Shown here one piece after another: positions 1 through 7,034 of a DNA stretch of 9,311 bases. Numbering within the stretch: position 1 is the first letter of the stretch; each line of letters begins with the position of its first letter. The stretch spans positions 1 to 9,311 of the forward strand of contig CAYZAY010000094.1 in NCBI GenBank assembly GCA_964476515.1. Direction: 5' to 3'. The position numbers were made by a program, and so were the translations under genes. Under the pieces are notes generated by a model that did not search any database, was not told the origin of the DNA, and saw only the letters and a program-made list of their open reading frames with translations. The DNA comes from JASMHC01 sp964476515. GTDB taxonomy: Bacteria > Pseudomonadota > Alphaproteobacteria > Rhodobacterales > Rhodobacteraceae.

Positions 1-54
1 TATCATGCTGGATTCGTGAGATGAATCCCTGAACGGTATTTGTGCAACAAAGCC
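1..54. mobile_element. Outer end of an IS5-family-like insertion sequence (rest lies outside the window)
   Basis: Read on the minus strand, the segment begins at base 54 with GGCTTTGTTGCACAAATA. This matches my memory of the terminal inverted repeat of IS5-family (IS903-like) elements common in alphaproteobacteria. Just inside lies a subterminal inverted repeat, GGATTC at 10-15 and GAATCC at 23-28 with a 7-base loop, a typical setting for a transposase-binding end. No transposase codons are visible because the element continues to the left. The direct target repeat cannot be checked with only one end; if it is 9 bp it would be bases 55-63. The family assignment comes from recall of the end sequence, not from a search. 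Confidence 0.6.
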
Positions 55-134
55 GAGTTACACATTACTTACACACAAACTATTGCAAGGTGGTAAATGA
101 TTGATAGTAAACAAAAAATTATCATTGTTGCTAC
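55..134. other. AT-rich junction between the IS end and the glcB remnant
   Basis: These 80 bases are about 30% GC by hand count, well below the flanking coding DNA. They hold a 7-base direct repeat, TTACACA at 58-64 and 69-75, and an A/T run around 111-125. The stretch encodes nothing recognisable. The minus-strand reading frame of the glcB remnant runs on into it as a hydrophobic nonsense tail and stops at 69-71. It is probably DNA brought next to glcB by the rearrangement that removed the rest of that gene. It could instead be a short piece of the original IS target region. Confidence 0.5.
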
Positions 135-857
135 TGAGTGGGCACGATCAAACACCAGTTCCACATGCAGACCGTTGTTAACCAGTATTACGGTGTCCGG
201 CGCTTTGGGATTGCCGGTGTATCCAACAAATTTCGATGGTTCGACCAAAGGCTTGTCGTCGATCAACAGTTGCCCGTTGTTGACATAATAGCGGCGCACA
301 TCGGTGTGACTGGTGCCTTCGATGGGGAATGCTTCGTCAAGAAACACACGGGAACGGGCTACGACTCTTGCGCCTCGTCCGCGCTCGAAACCGCCCGTTG
401 GGGGTATGCTACCCATGGAATCCGTGCCGTAGAAACAATCATAAAGGCTGCCCCACCGCGCATTTGCAGCGTTAAGGGCGTAGCGGGCGTTTGTGATCGG
501 CACGACCAACTGCGGACCCGGGACAGACGCAATTTCCGGATCGACATTCGTTGTATCGATCTCAAAATCATCGCCTTCGTTCAAAAGGTAGCCAATATCT
601 TCCAGGAAAGACTTATAGGCTGCATGATCATGGGGGTGGTCGCGGTGGGTTACATGCCAATCGTCGATCTGCTGCTACAAAGACTCGCGTTTGGCCAGAA
701 GATCAGCGTTTTTCGGTCCCAACTCATGGGCGAGGTCGGACAATCCGGCCCAAAACTGATCGGCCGTAATTTCAAGCCCGTCCAGAGCATCATTTTCGAT
801 AAAGTCGACTAGCTCGCTTGCGACTTGAAGTCCGCATCGTTCCTGGCGTTCGGTCAT
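135..857 (-). pseudogene. glcB: Malate synthase G, broken 5' fragment
   Basis: Intact GlcB condenses glyoxylate with acetyl-CoA to malate in the cytoplasm and is about 720 residues long. Only the N-terminal third remains here. The minus-strand frame opens at ATG 857 with a good GGGAG site at 864-868. It reads through family-like segments such as GLQVASELVDFIEN, PQLVVPITNARYALNAANAR, WGSLYDCFYGTD and NNGLHVEL. Codon 62 is an in-frame TAG (672-674) where a Gln codon is expected, since CAG to TAG is one change; the frame then continues with QQIDDWH without a shift. Homology ends near base 135, after DRAHSV, in AT-rich DNA. The catalytic barrel residues are absent, so no active enzyme can be made. 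It is divergent from pepN. The match is to remembered GlcB sequences and is strong over about 230 residues. Confidence 0.85.
672..674 (-). other. In-frame amber stop inside the glcB remnant
   Basis: The minus-strand codons read AAA CGC GAG TCT TTG TAG CAG CAG ATC GAC GAT TGG. The segments on both sides of TAG lie in the same frame and both match malate synthase G, so this is a point nonsense mutation and not a frameshift. Together with the 3' loss it makes two independent lesions in the gene. Confidence 0.85.
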
Positions 858-1001
858 AAGGCTCTCCCGAAAAATAGTGTGACGTTAAACGGGCTCAGAA
901 TTGCCGCTAAATCCAAGCGCGCCAGTTGACGTCGATGCGCCGCCCCTTGAAGCCTTGTTTTTCGGTGATAGGTTGCGTCGAGTTTGCTATTGGGAGCCGA
1001 G
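858..1001. other. Divergent intergenic region, glcB remnant and pepN
   Basis: This 144-base spacer contains the ribosome sites of both divergent genes (864-868 minus, 992-996 plus). I see no convincing -35/-10 pair. TTGACG at 926-931 has no good -10 partner at 16-18 bases, and TGATAG at 966-971 lacks a well-placed -35. GACGTC at 928-933 is a short palindrome that may be chance. Promoters for both genes presumably lie here. Confidence 0.4.
992..996 (+). promoter_or_regulatory. Ribosome binding site that sets the pepN start
   Basis: GGGAG sits five bases before ATG 1002. The only in-frame alternative upstream is TTG at 984, which lacks a comparable site. The protein from 1002 begins MKDAAPETFYLADYRPFA, which fits the usual N-terminus of the family. 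Confidence 0.75.
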
Positions 1002-3551
1002 ATGAAAGACGCCGCACCAGAAACCTTCTATTTGGCGGATTACCGCCCCTTCGCATGGGATGTTCAGGACGTCGATCTTGTCTTTAAGCTTGCCCCCAGC
1101 GCAACAAGGGTCATCAGCCGAATTCGCTTTTCACCGAAGGACGCAAGTGTGTCGGAGCCATTGTTCTTGCATGGTGAAAAACTAAAGCTGATTTGGGCAA
1201 AAATTGATGGTCAGGTTATCAGCCCAGATGTTACAGAAATCGGGCTGACCTGTCAGGTTCCAAAGGGTGCTTTCACGTTTGAGGCCGAAGTCGAAATCGA
1301 CCCCGCTGCAAACACATCGCTTGACGGGCTATATATGTCGAACGGGATGTACTGCAGTCAGTGCGAAGCGGAAGGGTTTCGTAAGATCACCTACTACCCT
1401 GATCGGCCCGACGTCATGGCGCCATTCACGGTGCGCGTCGAAAGCGATCTGCCGGTTCTGTTGTCTAACGGAAATCCCGGTGCGGCGGGCGAAGGCTTTG
1501 CAGAATGGCAAGACCCTTGGCCAAAACCAGCATACCTCTTTGCATTAGTGGCGGGAGACCTGATTGCGCATCCGGACAGCTTTACGACGGCTTCGGGTAA
1601 TAAAGTCGAGCTGAACATATATGTGCGTGAAGGCGACGAAGATAAGTGCGATTTCGGAATGGAGGCGCTCAAGCGGTCCATGAAGTGGGACGAAGACGTT
1701 TATGGCCGCGAATATGATCTGGATGTTTTCAATATCGTCGCTGTTGATGACTTCAACATGGGCGCGATGGAAAACAAGGGACTGAACATTTTCAACTCTT
1801 CCTGTGTCCTCGCGTCACCTGAAACCTCGACGGATTCCAACTTTGAGCGGATCGAAGGAATCATCGCGCACGAGTATTTCCATAATTGGACGGGAAACCG
1901 CATCACATGCCGCGATTGGTTCCAGCTATGCCTAAAAGAAGGTCTGACGGTATATCGTGATCAGCAATTCACGGCGGACATGCGTAGCGAACCGGTCAAA
2001 CGCATAACAGATGTGATGGCATTGCGTGGTCGCCAGTTCCGAGAAGATAACGGCCCCCTTGCCCATCCGGTCCGGCCCGAGAGCTTTCAAGAGATCAACA
2101 ATTTCTACACCGCCACGGTCTATGAAAAAGGGGCCGAGGTAATCGGCATGCTGAAATCCCTTGTGGGGGACGATGATTATTCCAAGGCGCTAGATCTCTA
2201 TTTTGATCGCCACGATGGCCAAGCCTGTACGATTGAAGACTGGTTGACCGTTTTCGAAGACACGACGGGTCGCGATTTAGGCCAGTTCAAGAACTGGTAT
2301 TCGCAAGCGGGCACCCCGCGCTTGTCCGTTGACGAAAGCTTTGATGACGGCACGCTGACGTTGACGTTTAAACAGGAAATACCCCCAACATCGGGACAGG
2401 ATACCAAAGACCCAAAGGTAATTCCGATTTCGGTTGGTTTGCTGGGCCAGAATGGCAACGAAGTTCTTCCCACTCGGGTTCTAGAGATGACGCAGGCCGA
2501 ACAAAGCTTCACGTTCGAAGGGCTGTCATCAAAGCCGATCCCGTCAATTCTTCGCGGCTTTTCGGCCCCTGTGATCCTGCAAAGGGACGTGTCTAATCAG
2601 GAACGCGCGTTCTTGCTGGCCCACGACACAGACCCGTTCAACAAATGGGAAGCAGGGCGCGATCTGGCAAAGGACAACCTGTTACGCATGGTGCGCAATG
2701 GCGATGCCCCAGACAGCGCATATCTTGATTCACTATATATGCTGTCGCGTGACGACACCCTTGATCCGGCATTCAGGGCGCTGGCTTTCCGGCTTCCTTC
2801 GCAGGACGAGATTGCCTTGGCCCTATTCGAAGCGGGCGAAACACCCGATCCAACCGCGATCTGGAACGCACACGAAACAATGAAACAGGCTATAGCCGAA
2901 CGCATGCAGGATCTTCTGCCCCGTCTCTATGCCGAAAACCAAGTGGAAGAAGCCTATCGCCCTGACGCTGAGCAATCAGCAAAGCGCGATCTGGCCAATG
3001 CGGTTCTATCGCTTCTGACACGTCTGGATGGTGGTGCAGCAGCCCGACAGCAATACGCGTCGGCTGACAATATGACCCAGCAACTGTCCGCACTTGGGGA
3101 ACTTATCAGTGCAGACGCAGGCGCGAGCGCGGTTGCTGCGTTCTACGAGCAATGGAAACACGAACGGCTTGTGGTCGACAAATGGTTTGGCATGCAAATT
3201 GCCCACGCCGCCCCGTCAAGCGCCGCTGAAATAACGCACAGACTGACCGAGCACGCGGATTTCAACTACCTCAACCCCAACTGCTTCCGTGCAGTCTTAG
3301 GGAGTCTTGCTATGAATACTGCCGGCTTCCACCACGAAAGCGGGAACAGCTACAAAATGATGGCTGACTGGTTGATCAAGCTCGACGCCGCCAACCCGCA
3401 AACTACAGCGCGCATGTGTTCGGCGTTTGAAACTTGGCGTCGTTTTGACGGTAACCGTCAATCTCTCATCCGGTCCGAGCTGCAGCGCATTGCATCAACA
3501 AAAGACCTGTCACGCGATACAGCCGAAATGGTCGGTAGAATACTGGGATGA
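1002..3551 (+). CDS. pepN: Aminopeptidase N, M1 family zinc metallopeptidase
   Basis: It removes N-terminal residues from peptides in the cytoplasm, in the late steps of protein turnover. The product is 849 residues, close to the 870 of E. coli PepN. The exopeptidase motif GAMEN is at residues 254-258. The zinc site is HEYFH at 290-294 plus Glu313 (KEGLT), the HExxH-x18-E pattern. Tyr374 in TATVYEKGAEV matches the transition-state tyrosine. All four lie a constant seven residues before their E. coli counterparts. The part after about residue 430 fits the DUF3458 beta and helical C-terminal domains. No signal peptide is seen. The start is ATG 1002, chosen for its GGGAG site. The stop overlaps the next gene's start (ATGA), so the two are probably co-transcribed. 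All key residues are present and the gene looks intact. Confidence 0.97.
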   Translation: MKDAAPETFYLADYRPFAWDVQDVDLVFKLAPSATRVISRIRFSPKDASVSEPLFLHGEKLKLIWAKIDGQVISPDVTEIGLTCQVPKGAFTFEAEVEIDPAANTSLDGLYMSNGMYCSQCEAEGFRKITYYPDRPDVMAPFTVRVESDLPVLLSNGNPGAAGEGFAEWQDPWPKPAYLFALVAGDLIAHPDSFTTASGNKVELNIYVREGDEDKCDFGMEALKRSMKWDEDVYGREYDLDVFNIVAVDDFNMGAMENKGLNIFNSSCVLASPETSTDSNFERIEGIIAHEYFHNWTGNRITCRDWFQLCLKEGLTVYRDQQFTADMRSEPVKRITDVMALRGRQFREDNGPLAHPVRPESFQEINNFYTATVYEKGAEVIGMLKSLVGDDDYSKALDLYFDRHDGQACTIEDWLTVFEDTTGRDLGQFKNWYSQAGTPRLSVDESFDDGTLTLTFKQEIPPTSGQDTKDPKVIPISVGLLGQNGNEVLPTRVLEMTQAEQSFTFEGLSSKPIPSILRGFSAPVILQRDVSNQERAFLLAHDTDPFNKWEAGRDLAKDNLLRMVRNGDAPDSAYLDSLYMLSRDDTLDPAFRALAFRLPSQDEIALALFEAGETPDPTAIWNAHETMKQAIAERMQDLLPRLYAENQVEEAYRPDAEQSAKRDLANAVLSLLTRLDGGAAARQQYASADNMTQQLSALGELISADAGASAVAAFYEQWKHERLVVDKWFGMQIAHAAPSSAAEITHRLTEHADFNYLNPNCFRAVLGSLAMNTAGFHHESGNSYKMMADWLIKLDAANPQTTARMCSAFETWRRFDGNRQSLIRSELQRIASTKDLSRDTAEMVGRILG

Positions 3552-3979
3552 CCGAACCCTATACATATGAACGCCGTGGTCGCTCTATGATCACAGCAAT
3601 CGTTTTGGCAGTGATCTACGCGCTTCTGGCGATCGGACTGGTTTTCCTTAGCCTAAGCCAATGGATCGTCGGCATTGTGTTTATTTTTTCGCTTCCGGCG
3701 TTTTGGGACATGCTAAGCGACGTTCGATCTGGAATGACGATCAATGATCAGGAAGTATCGTGGTTTCATGGCAAAACTTCGGCATCCATTCCACGGACCG
3801 ACATAAAGCTGTTCAAGATTGATTTGCGAATGGACAGGTCGGTTAAACTGACCATCGGACTTGAAAATGGTAGAAAAATCAGGGTCGCCCAGCCAGCGAC
3901 ACCACCGCTAAAACATCTCGAAGAAATCCTACCTGAGGCAGGTATTCCCTTCCGCAAAAACCCGATTTCTCTACTTTAG
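3548..3979 (+). CDS. Small two-helix membrane protein, function unknown
   Basis: The product is 143 residues. A short basic, charged N-terminus (ERRGRS) is followed by two hydrophobic segments at about residues 14-37 and 39-56, which would form a membrane hairpin. The remaining residues, about 57-143, form a soluble tail rich in beta-prone stretches (for example TINDQEVSWFHG, RSVKLTIGLENGRKIRV). The layout resembles small bacterial membrane proteins with a PH-like tail, but that is inference from layout only. Its ATG overlaps the pepN stop by 4 bases, a sign of translational coupling. I do not recognise a named family and see no catalytic motif. The gene is real by length, coupling and normal composition. 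Confidence 0.8.
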   Translation: MTEPYTYERRGRSMITAIVLAVIYALLAIGLVFLSLSQWIVGIVFIFSLPAFWDMLSDVRSGMTINDQEVSWFHGKTSASIPRTDIKLFKIDLRMDRSVKLTIGLENGRKIRVAQPATPPLKHLEEILPEAGIPFRKNPISLL

Positions 3980-4104
3980 GTCTAATTGTAGCTAGAAGGG
4001 GGTAGGGTGCGGCTCAAAAGAACCGTTAAAACTCCTATTGCATGCCTACTTTTGGCCCCAGTTCCCAAGCAGTTTTGAGGAAATCAAAACCTTCGGAGCA
4101 GACC
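3980..4104. other. Intergenic region before the 431-residue protein gene
   Basis: These 125 bases hold no gene. A small dyad, TTTTGA at 4073-4078 and TCAAAA at 4084-4089 with a 5-base loop, lies just before the ribosome site and could be an operator or chance. No clear terminator for the pepN operon is seen, and no strong promoter. Confidence 0.35.
4095..4098 (+). promoter_or_regulatory. Ribosome binding site that sets the start at 4105
   Basis: GGAG lies six bases before ATG 4105. The frame also has an ATG at 4042, but no purine-rich site precedes that one and the extra 21 residues look like translated leader. Confidence 0.65.
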
Positions 4105-5400
4105 ATGGCCTTTATTACAAGTTCGCCGTCACACACTAAAAACCTATTGGAAGCCGTCAGGCGTGCGATGGGGCCGCGAGCAGTCAAGGAACAAGTCCCT
4201 TCAACCGACGATATTACAGGCTTTTCGCTTCTGGATATTCGCCAGCAGGTATCAATTCCGATTCCCGAAGAATCACGGGACTGTGCGGAAAAAGAGCAGC
4301 TCCATAAAACTGCCTTTCTTCTGGCCCGTCAGGATGATTGGGACAATCTGGGCGAGCTAATCCGCCAATACGATCAGGAACGCACAATGACCCGCGGAGG
4401 TACGCCAAAGGCCAGCGTACTTGCGGCTGGTGCGCGTAAAGATCTGACGGATACTATCGCTCTTGGATTGCTCCCCAACAGCGAAAAAGGTCTCGATACA
4501 GCGACGCAAGGCATCGAAATGCTTGATCAGGTTCTGATCGACCATGCTGACGATTATGGTGTCGCTTTGGTGGTTGCTCATGCGCATATGGATCTTGGGT
4601 CCGTTTGGCGTGGACAGGGCTGGGCCGATGAAGTCCCCGCTTCTGATTGGAAAAAATTCGCACGTCACTTCCGTCGTGCGACGTCGATCCTTGAACAGTT
4701 CGACGCCAAAGAGCTGAATTCCCCCGCGCTTGCCGCCGCCCGATGCCGAACATTGGCTGGACAACCGGATGCTGTACAACCCGCCATAAATTACTACGAA
4801 GGTCTGATAGATTTCGCTCCAGAATTTGCGCGTTCATACCGCGATTTCGGCAAACATCTGTTGCCACGCTGGTACGGCAGCTACGAATTTCTTGAAGATC
4901 GGGCACGTCGGTCCTTTGGCCAATCTTCCGAATATTGGGGAACGGCCGCTTATGCGCTGACTTATATGGATGCGATCATTGAAGACCCCGAAGCCCTTGC
5001 GTTTGTGGACGTTGCGCATTTCCTTCAGGGTTTGCACGACTATGTCTCAGCGCAAAGCGATCAAAGCTGCGTGAACAAAATCGTAGCATTTCTGTCGGTT
5101 TCGATTGCACCGCAAGGTCCGCTGGTGTCCGGCTCAAAGCGCGCGTATCACAATCGCCGTGCTCTGATTGCCGCCGCACCGGATTTTACACGCAAATACA
5201 TGCGTGAAATTCACCCAAGCATTTGGGCCAAATCCCATGGCGGCCACGACGCTGATGCCCCGCCTGCGAAAGCATGGCGCCAGAATCAGGCTGGGCTGGA
5301 AGAAGCCTTTGGTTTGATCAGCCGTGCGTTCGAACGCGAATTACTGCGCGGAAACCGCATTCTCTTTACAAAAGACGGCGTGGATATCTGCACCGCCTGA
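4105..5400 (+). CDS. Conserved-looking protein of unknown function, 431 residues
   Basis: I cannot assign a function. The product is soluble, with no signal peptide or membrane segment. Most of it looks alpha-helical with repeat-like helix pairs: a TPR-like stretch at about residues 72-115 (LHKTAFLLARQDDWDNLGEL), a middle helical region, and a block around residues 215-300. The most distinctive motif is HLLPRWYGSYEFLE at about 251-264. It faintly recalls the PRW-GGS motif of DUF4034-type helical repeat proteins; this is a weak resemblance from memory. No metal-binding or nucleotide-binding motif is evident. It sits alone, 125 bases after the pepN operon and 69 bases before gatB on the same strand. 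Start ATG 4105 is chosen for its GGAG site. Codon use matches its neighbours, so it is not obviously acquired. Confidence 0.85.
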   Translation: MAFITSSPSHTKNLLEAVRRAMGPRAVKEQVPSTDDITGFSLLDIRQQVSIPIPEESRDCAEKEQLHKTAFLLARQDDWDNLGELIRQYDQERTMTRGGTPKASVLAAGARKDLTDTIALGLLPNSEKGLDTATQGIEMLDQVLIDHADDYGVALVVAHAHMDLGSVWRGQGWADEVPASDWKKFARHFRRATSILEQFDAKELNSPALAAARCRTLAGQPDAVQPAINYYEGLIDFAPEFARSYRDFGKHLLPRWYGSYEFLEDRARRSFGQSSEYWGTAAYALTYMDAIIEDPEALAFVDVAHFLQGLHDYVSAQSDQSCVNKIVAFLSVSIAPQGPLVSGSKRAYHNRRALIAAAPDFTRKYMREIHPSIWAKSHGGHDADAPPAKAWRQNQAGLEEAFGLISRAFERELLRGNRILFTKDGVDICTA

Positions 5401-5421
5401 TCTCTCGGCTCTTGCTCCTAT

Positions 5422-5452
5422 TTTCCGCCTGCCCTAGAAGGCATGGCGGAAA
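5422..5452 (+). promoter_or_regulatory. Leader hairpin upstream of gatB
   Basis: TTTCCGCCTGCC (5422-5433) pairs with GGCA-T-GGCGGAAA (5440-5452), giving 12 base pairs with one bulged T at 5444 and the 6-base loop CTAGAA. No T-run follows on either strand, so it does not look like an intrinsic terminator. It ends four bases before the gatB ribosome site, so it could act as an mRNA 5' structure affecting stability or translation, or as a protein-binding dyad. Confidence 0.55.
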
Positions 5453-5455
5453 TGC

Positions 5456-5462
5456 AAGAGGA
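5456..5462 (+). promoter_or_regulatory. Ribosome binding site that sets the gatB start
   Basis: AAGAGGA lies seven bases before ATG 5470. An in-frame ATG at 5443 exists, but it is inside the hairpin and has no such site. The 5470 start gives the usual GatB N-terminus MLDLTYESPK. Confidence 0.75.
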
Positions 5463-5469
5463 TTGCGAA

Positions 5470-6984
5470 ATGCTGGATCTGACCTACGAGTCTCCGAAAA
5501 TCAAAACCATCGCCGGTGCCAAGTACGATTGGGAACTGGTCATTGGTCTTGAGGTGCATGCTCAGGTCAGCTCAAACGCCAAGCTATTCTCGGGCGCATC
5601 CACCCAATTTGGTTCTGAACCGAACTCAAACGTGTCGTTCGTTGACAGCGCGATGCCAGGCATGTTGCCGGTCATCAACGAATTTGCTGTTGAACAGGCG
5701 GTTCGCACCGGCCTTGGCCTGAAAGCCGAAATAAACCTCGTCAGCGCGTTTGACCGAAAGAACTACTTTTACCCTGACCTTCCGCAGGGCTATCAGATTT
5801 CACAGCTTTACCACCCGATTGTTGGAGAAGGTGAAGTCATCGTTGATATGGCGCCGGGCGTTGCCCGCAAAGTTCGTATCGAACGCATCCACATGGAGCA
5901 GGACGCAGGCAAGTCGATCCACGACATGGATCCGCATATGTCATTCGTTGACCTGAACCGCACAGGCGTTTGTTTGATGGAAATCGTCAGCCAGCCCGAC
6001 ATTCGCGGGCCCGAAGAAGCCGCGGCTTATGTTGGCAAGCTTCGTCAAATCATGCGCTATCTTGGCACCTGCGATGGCAACATGCAGAATGGTAACATGC
6101 GCGCCGACGTCAACGTGTCGGTCTGTTTGCCCGGTGACTATGAAAAATTCCGCGAAACCGGAGACTTTTCCCATCTCCGCACGCGCTGCGAAATCAAGAA
6201 CATGAACTCGATGCGCTTTATCCAACAGGCCATCGACGTTGAAGCCCGCCGTCAGATTGCGTTGCACGAAGCTGGTGAACCAGTCATTCAGGAAACTCGC
6301 CTTTACGATCCTGACAAAGGCGAAACCCGTTCGATGCGCTCAAAAGAAGAAGCGCATGACTATCGCTATTTCCCCGATCCTGACCTGCTGCCGTTGGAGA
6401 TCGAGCAGGAATGGGTCGATGGCATCGCAGCCACCCTGCCCGAGCTTCCAGATGCAAAAAAAGCACGTTTTGTCAATGACTTCGGTCTATCCGAATACGA
6501 CGCTAGCGTTCTTACAGCAGAGGTCGAAAGCGCTGCATATTTCGAGAATGTTGTGACTGAAGCACAAGACGGCAAGCTAGCAGCCAACTGGGTGATCAAC
6601 GAACTGTTTGGTCGCTTGAAGAAAGAAGATCACGACATCAATGATAGCCCGGTGAACCCAAGCCAGTTGGCCGGTATCATCAAGCTAATCAAAAAGGGCG
6701 ACATCTCGGGCAAGATCGCGAAAGACCTGTTTGAGATTGTCTATACCGAAGGTGGTGATCCCGCCGAGATCGTTGAAGCGCGTGGCATGAAACAGGTGAC
6801 CGACACAGGCGCGATTGAAACCGCGGTTGATCAGATCATAGCGGATAACCCTGCGCAGGTCGAAAAGGCCCAGCAGAACCCGAAATTGGCGGGTTGGTTC
6901 GTTGGTCAGGTCATGAAGGCGACCGGCGGCAAAGCAAACCCGAAAGCGGTGAACGAGATCGTAAGCGCAAAGCTTGGGCTCTAA
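5470..6984 (+). CDS. gatB: Aspartyl/glutamyl-tRNA(Asn/Gln) amidotransferase subunit B
   Basis: GatB binds tRNA and, within GatCAB, activates mischarged Glu-tRNA(Gln) or Asp-tRNA(Asn) with ATP so that ammonia from GatA can amidate it. This supplies Gln-tRNA or Asn-tRNA in bacteria lacking the direct synthetase. The product is 504 residues, the usual length. The N-terminal domain carries WELVIGLEVHAQVSS (21-35), FDRKNYFYPDLPQGYQISQ, and the family signature around DLNRTGVCLMEIVSQPDI from residue 161. RYFPDPDLLPL marks the end of the catalytic domain. A helical YqeY-like tail domain follows from about residue 345 to the end. Cys in GVCLMEI stands where Pro or Ala is common; the effect is probably neutral. 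gatA and gatC are not in the window, so the subunits are not clustered here. Leader regulation is possible through the 5422-5452 hairpin. Confidence 0.97.
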   Translation: MLDLTYESPKIKTIAGAKYDWELVIGLEVHAQVSSNAKLFSGASTQFGSEPNSNVSFVDSAMPGMLPVINEFAVEQAVRTGLGLKAEINLVSAFDRKNYFYPDLPQGYQISQLYHPIVGEGEVIVDMAPGVARKVRIERIHMEQDAGKSIHDMDPHMSFVDLNRTGVCLMEIVSQPDIRGPEEAAAYVGKLRQIMRYLGTCDGNMQNGNMRADVNVSVCLPGDYEKFRETGDFSHLRTRCEIKNMNSMRFIQQAIDVEARRQIALHEAGEPVIQETRLYDPDKGETRSMRSKEEAHDYRYFPDPDLLPLEIEQEWVDGIAATLPELPDAKKARFVNDFGLSEYDASVLTAEVESAAYFENVVTEAQDGKLAANWVINELFGRLKKEDHDINDSPVNPSQLAGIIKLIKKGDISGKIAKDLFEIVYTEGGDPAEIVEARGMKQVTDTGAIETAVDQIIADNPAQVEKAQQNPKLAGWFVGQVMKATGGKANPKAVNEIVSAKLGL

Positions 6985-7034
6985 GCTCTTATCGAAGTTT
7001 GACTGCGATTTGTTGCTCGGAAATCTTCCGGTGA

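Noticed and set aside
672..674. Programmed read-through or pyrrolysine at the glcB TAG
   Set aside because: The gene is also truncated at its 3' end, no special context is seen, and a simple Gln-to-amber mutation explains it.
138..812. Plus-strand open frame of 224 codons
   Set aside because: It is the antisense of the glcB remnant; the minus strand gives clear malate synthase G similarity, while this frame has no recognisable domain.
984..1001. TTG at 984 as the pepN start
   Set aside because: It adds six residues (LLLGAE-like) not typical of the family and has no ribosome site, whereas ATG 1002 does.
4010..4025. CGGCTC-AAAA-GAACCG as a terminator after the small membrane protein gene
   Set aside because: The stem is short with a mismatch, and it is followed by TTAAAAC rather than a T-run.
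4357..4906. Two long minus-strand open frames (140 and 150 codons) inside the 431-residue gene
   Set aside because: They overlap each other and a longer sense gene with a good ribosome site, have low-complexity shadow-like translations, and no ribosome sites of note.
5443..5469. ATG at 5443 as the gatB start
   Set aside because: It lies inside the leader hairpin, has no ribosome site, and adds nine residues not typical of GatB.
7018..7030. CGGAA-ATC-TTCCG as a terminator between the convergent gatB and MFS genes
   Set aside because: It has only five base pairs with a three-base loop and no T-run on either strand.
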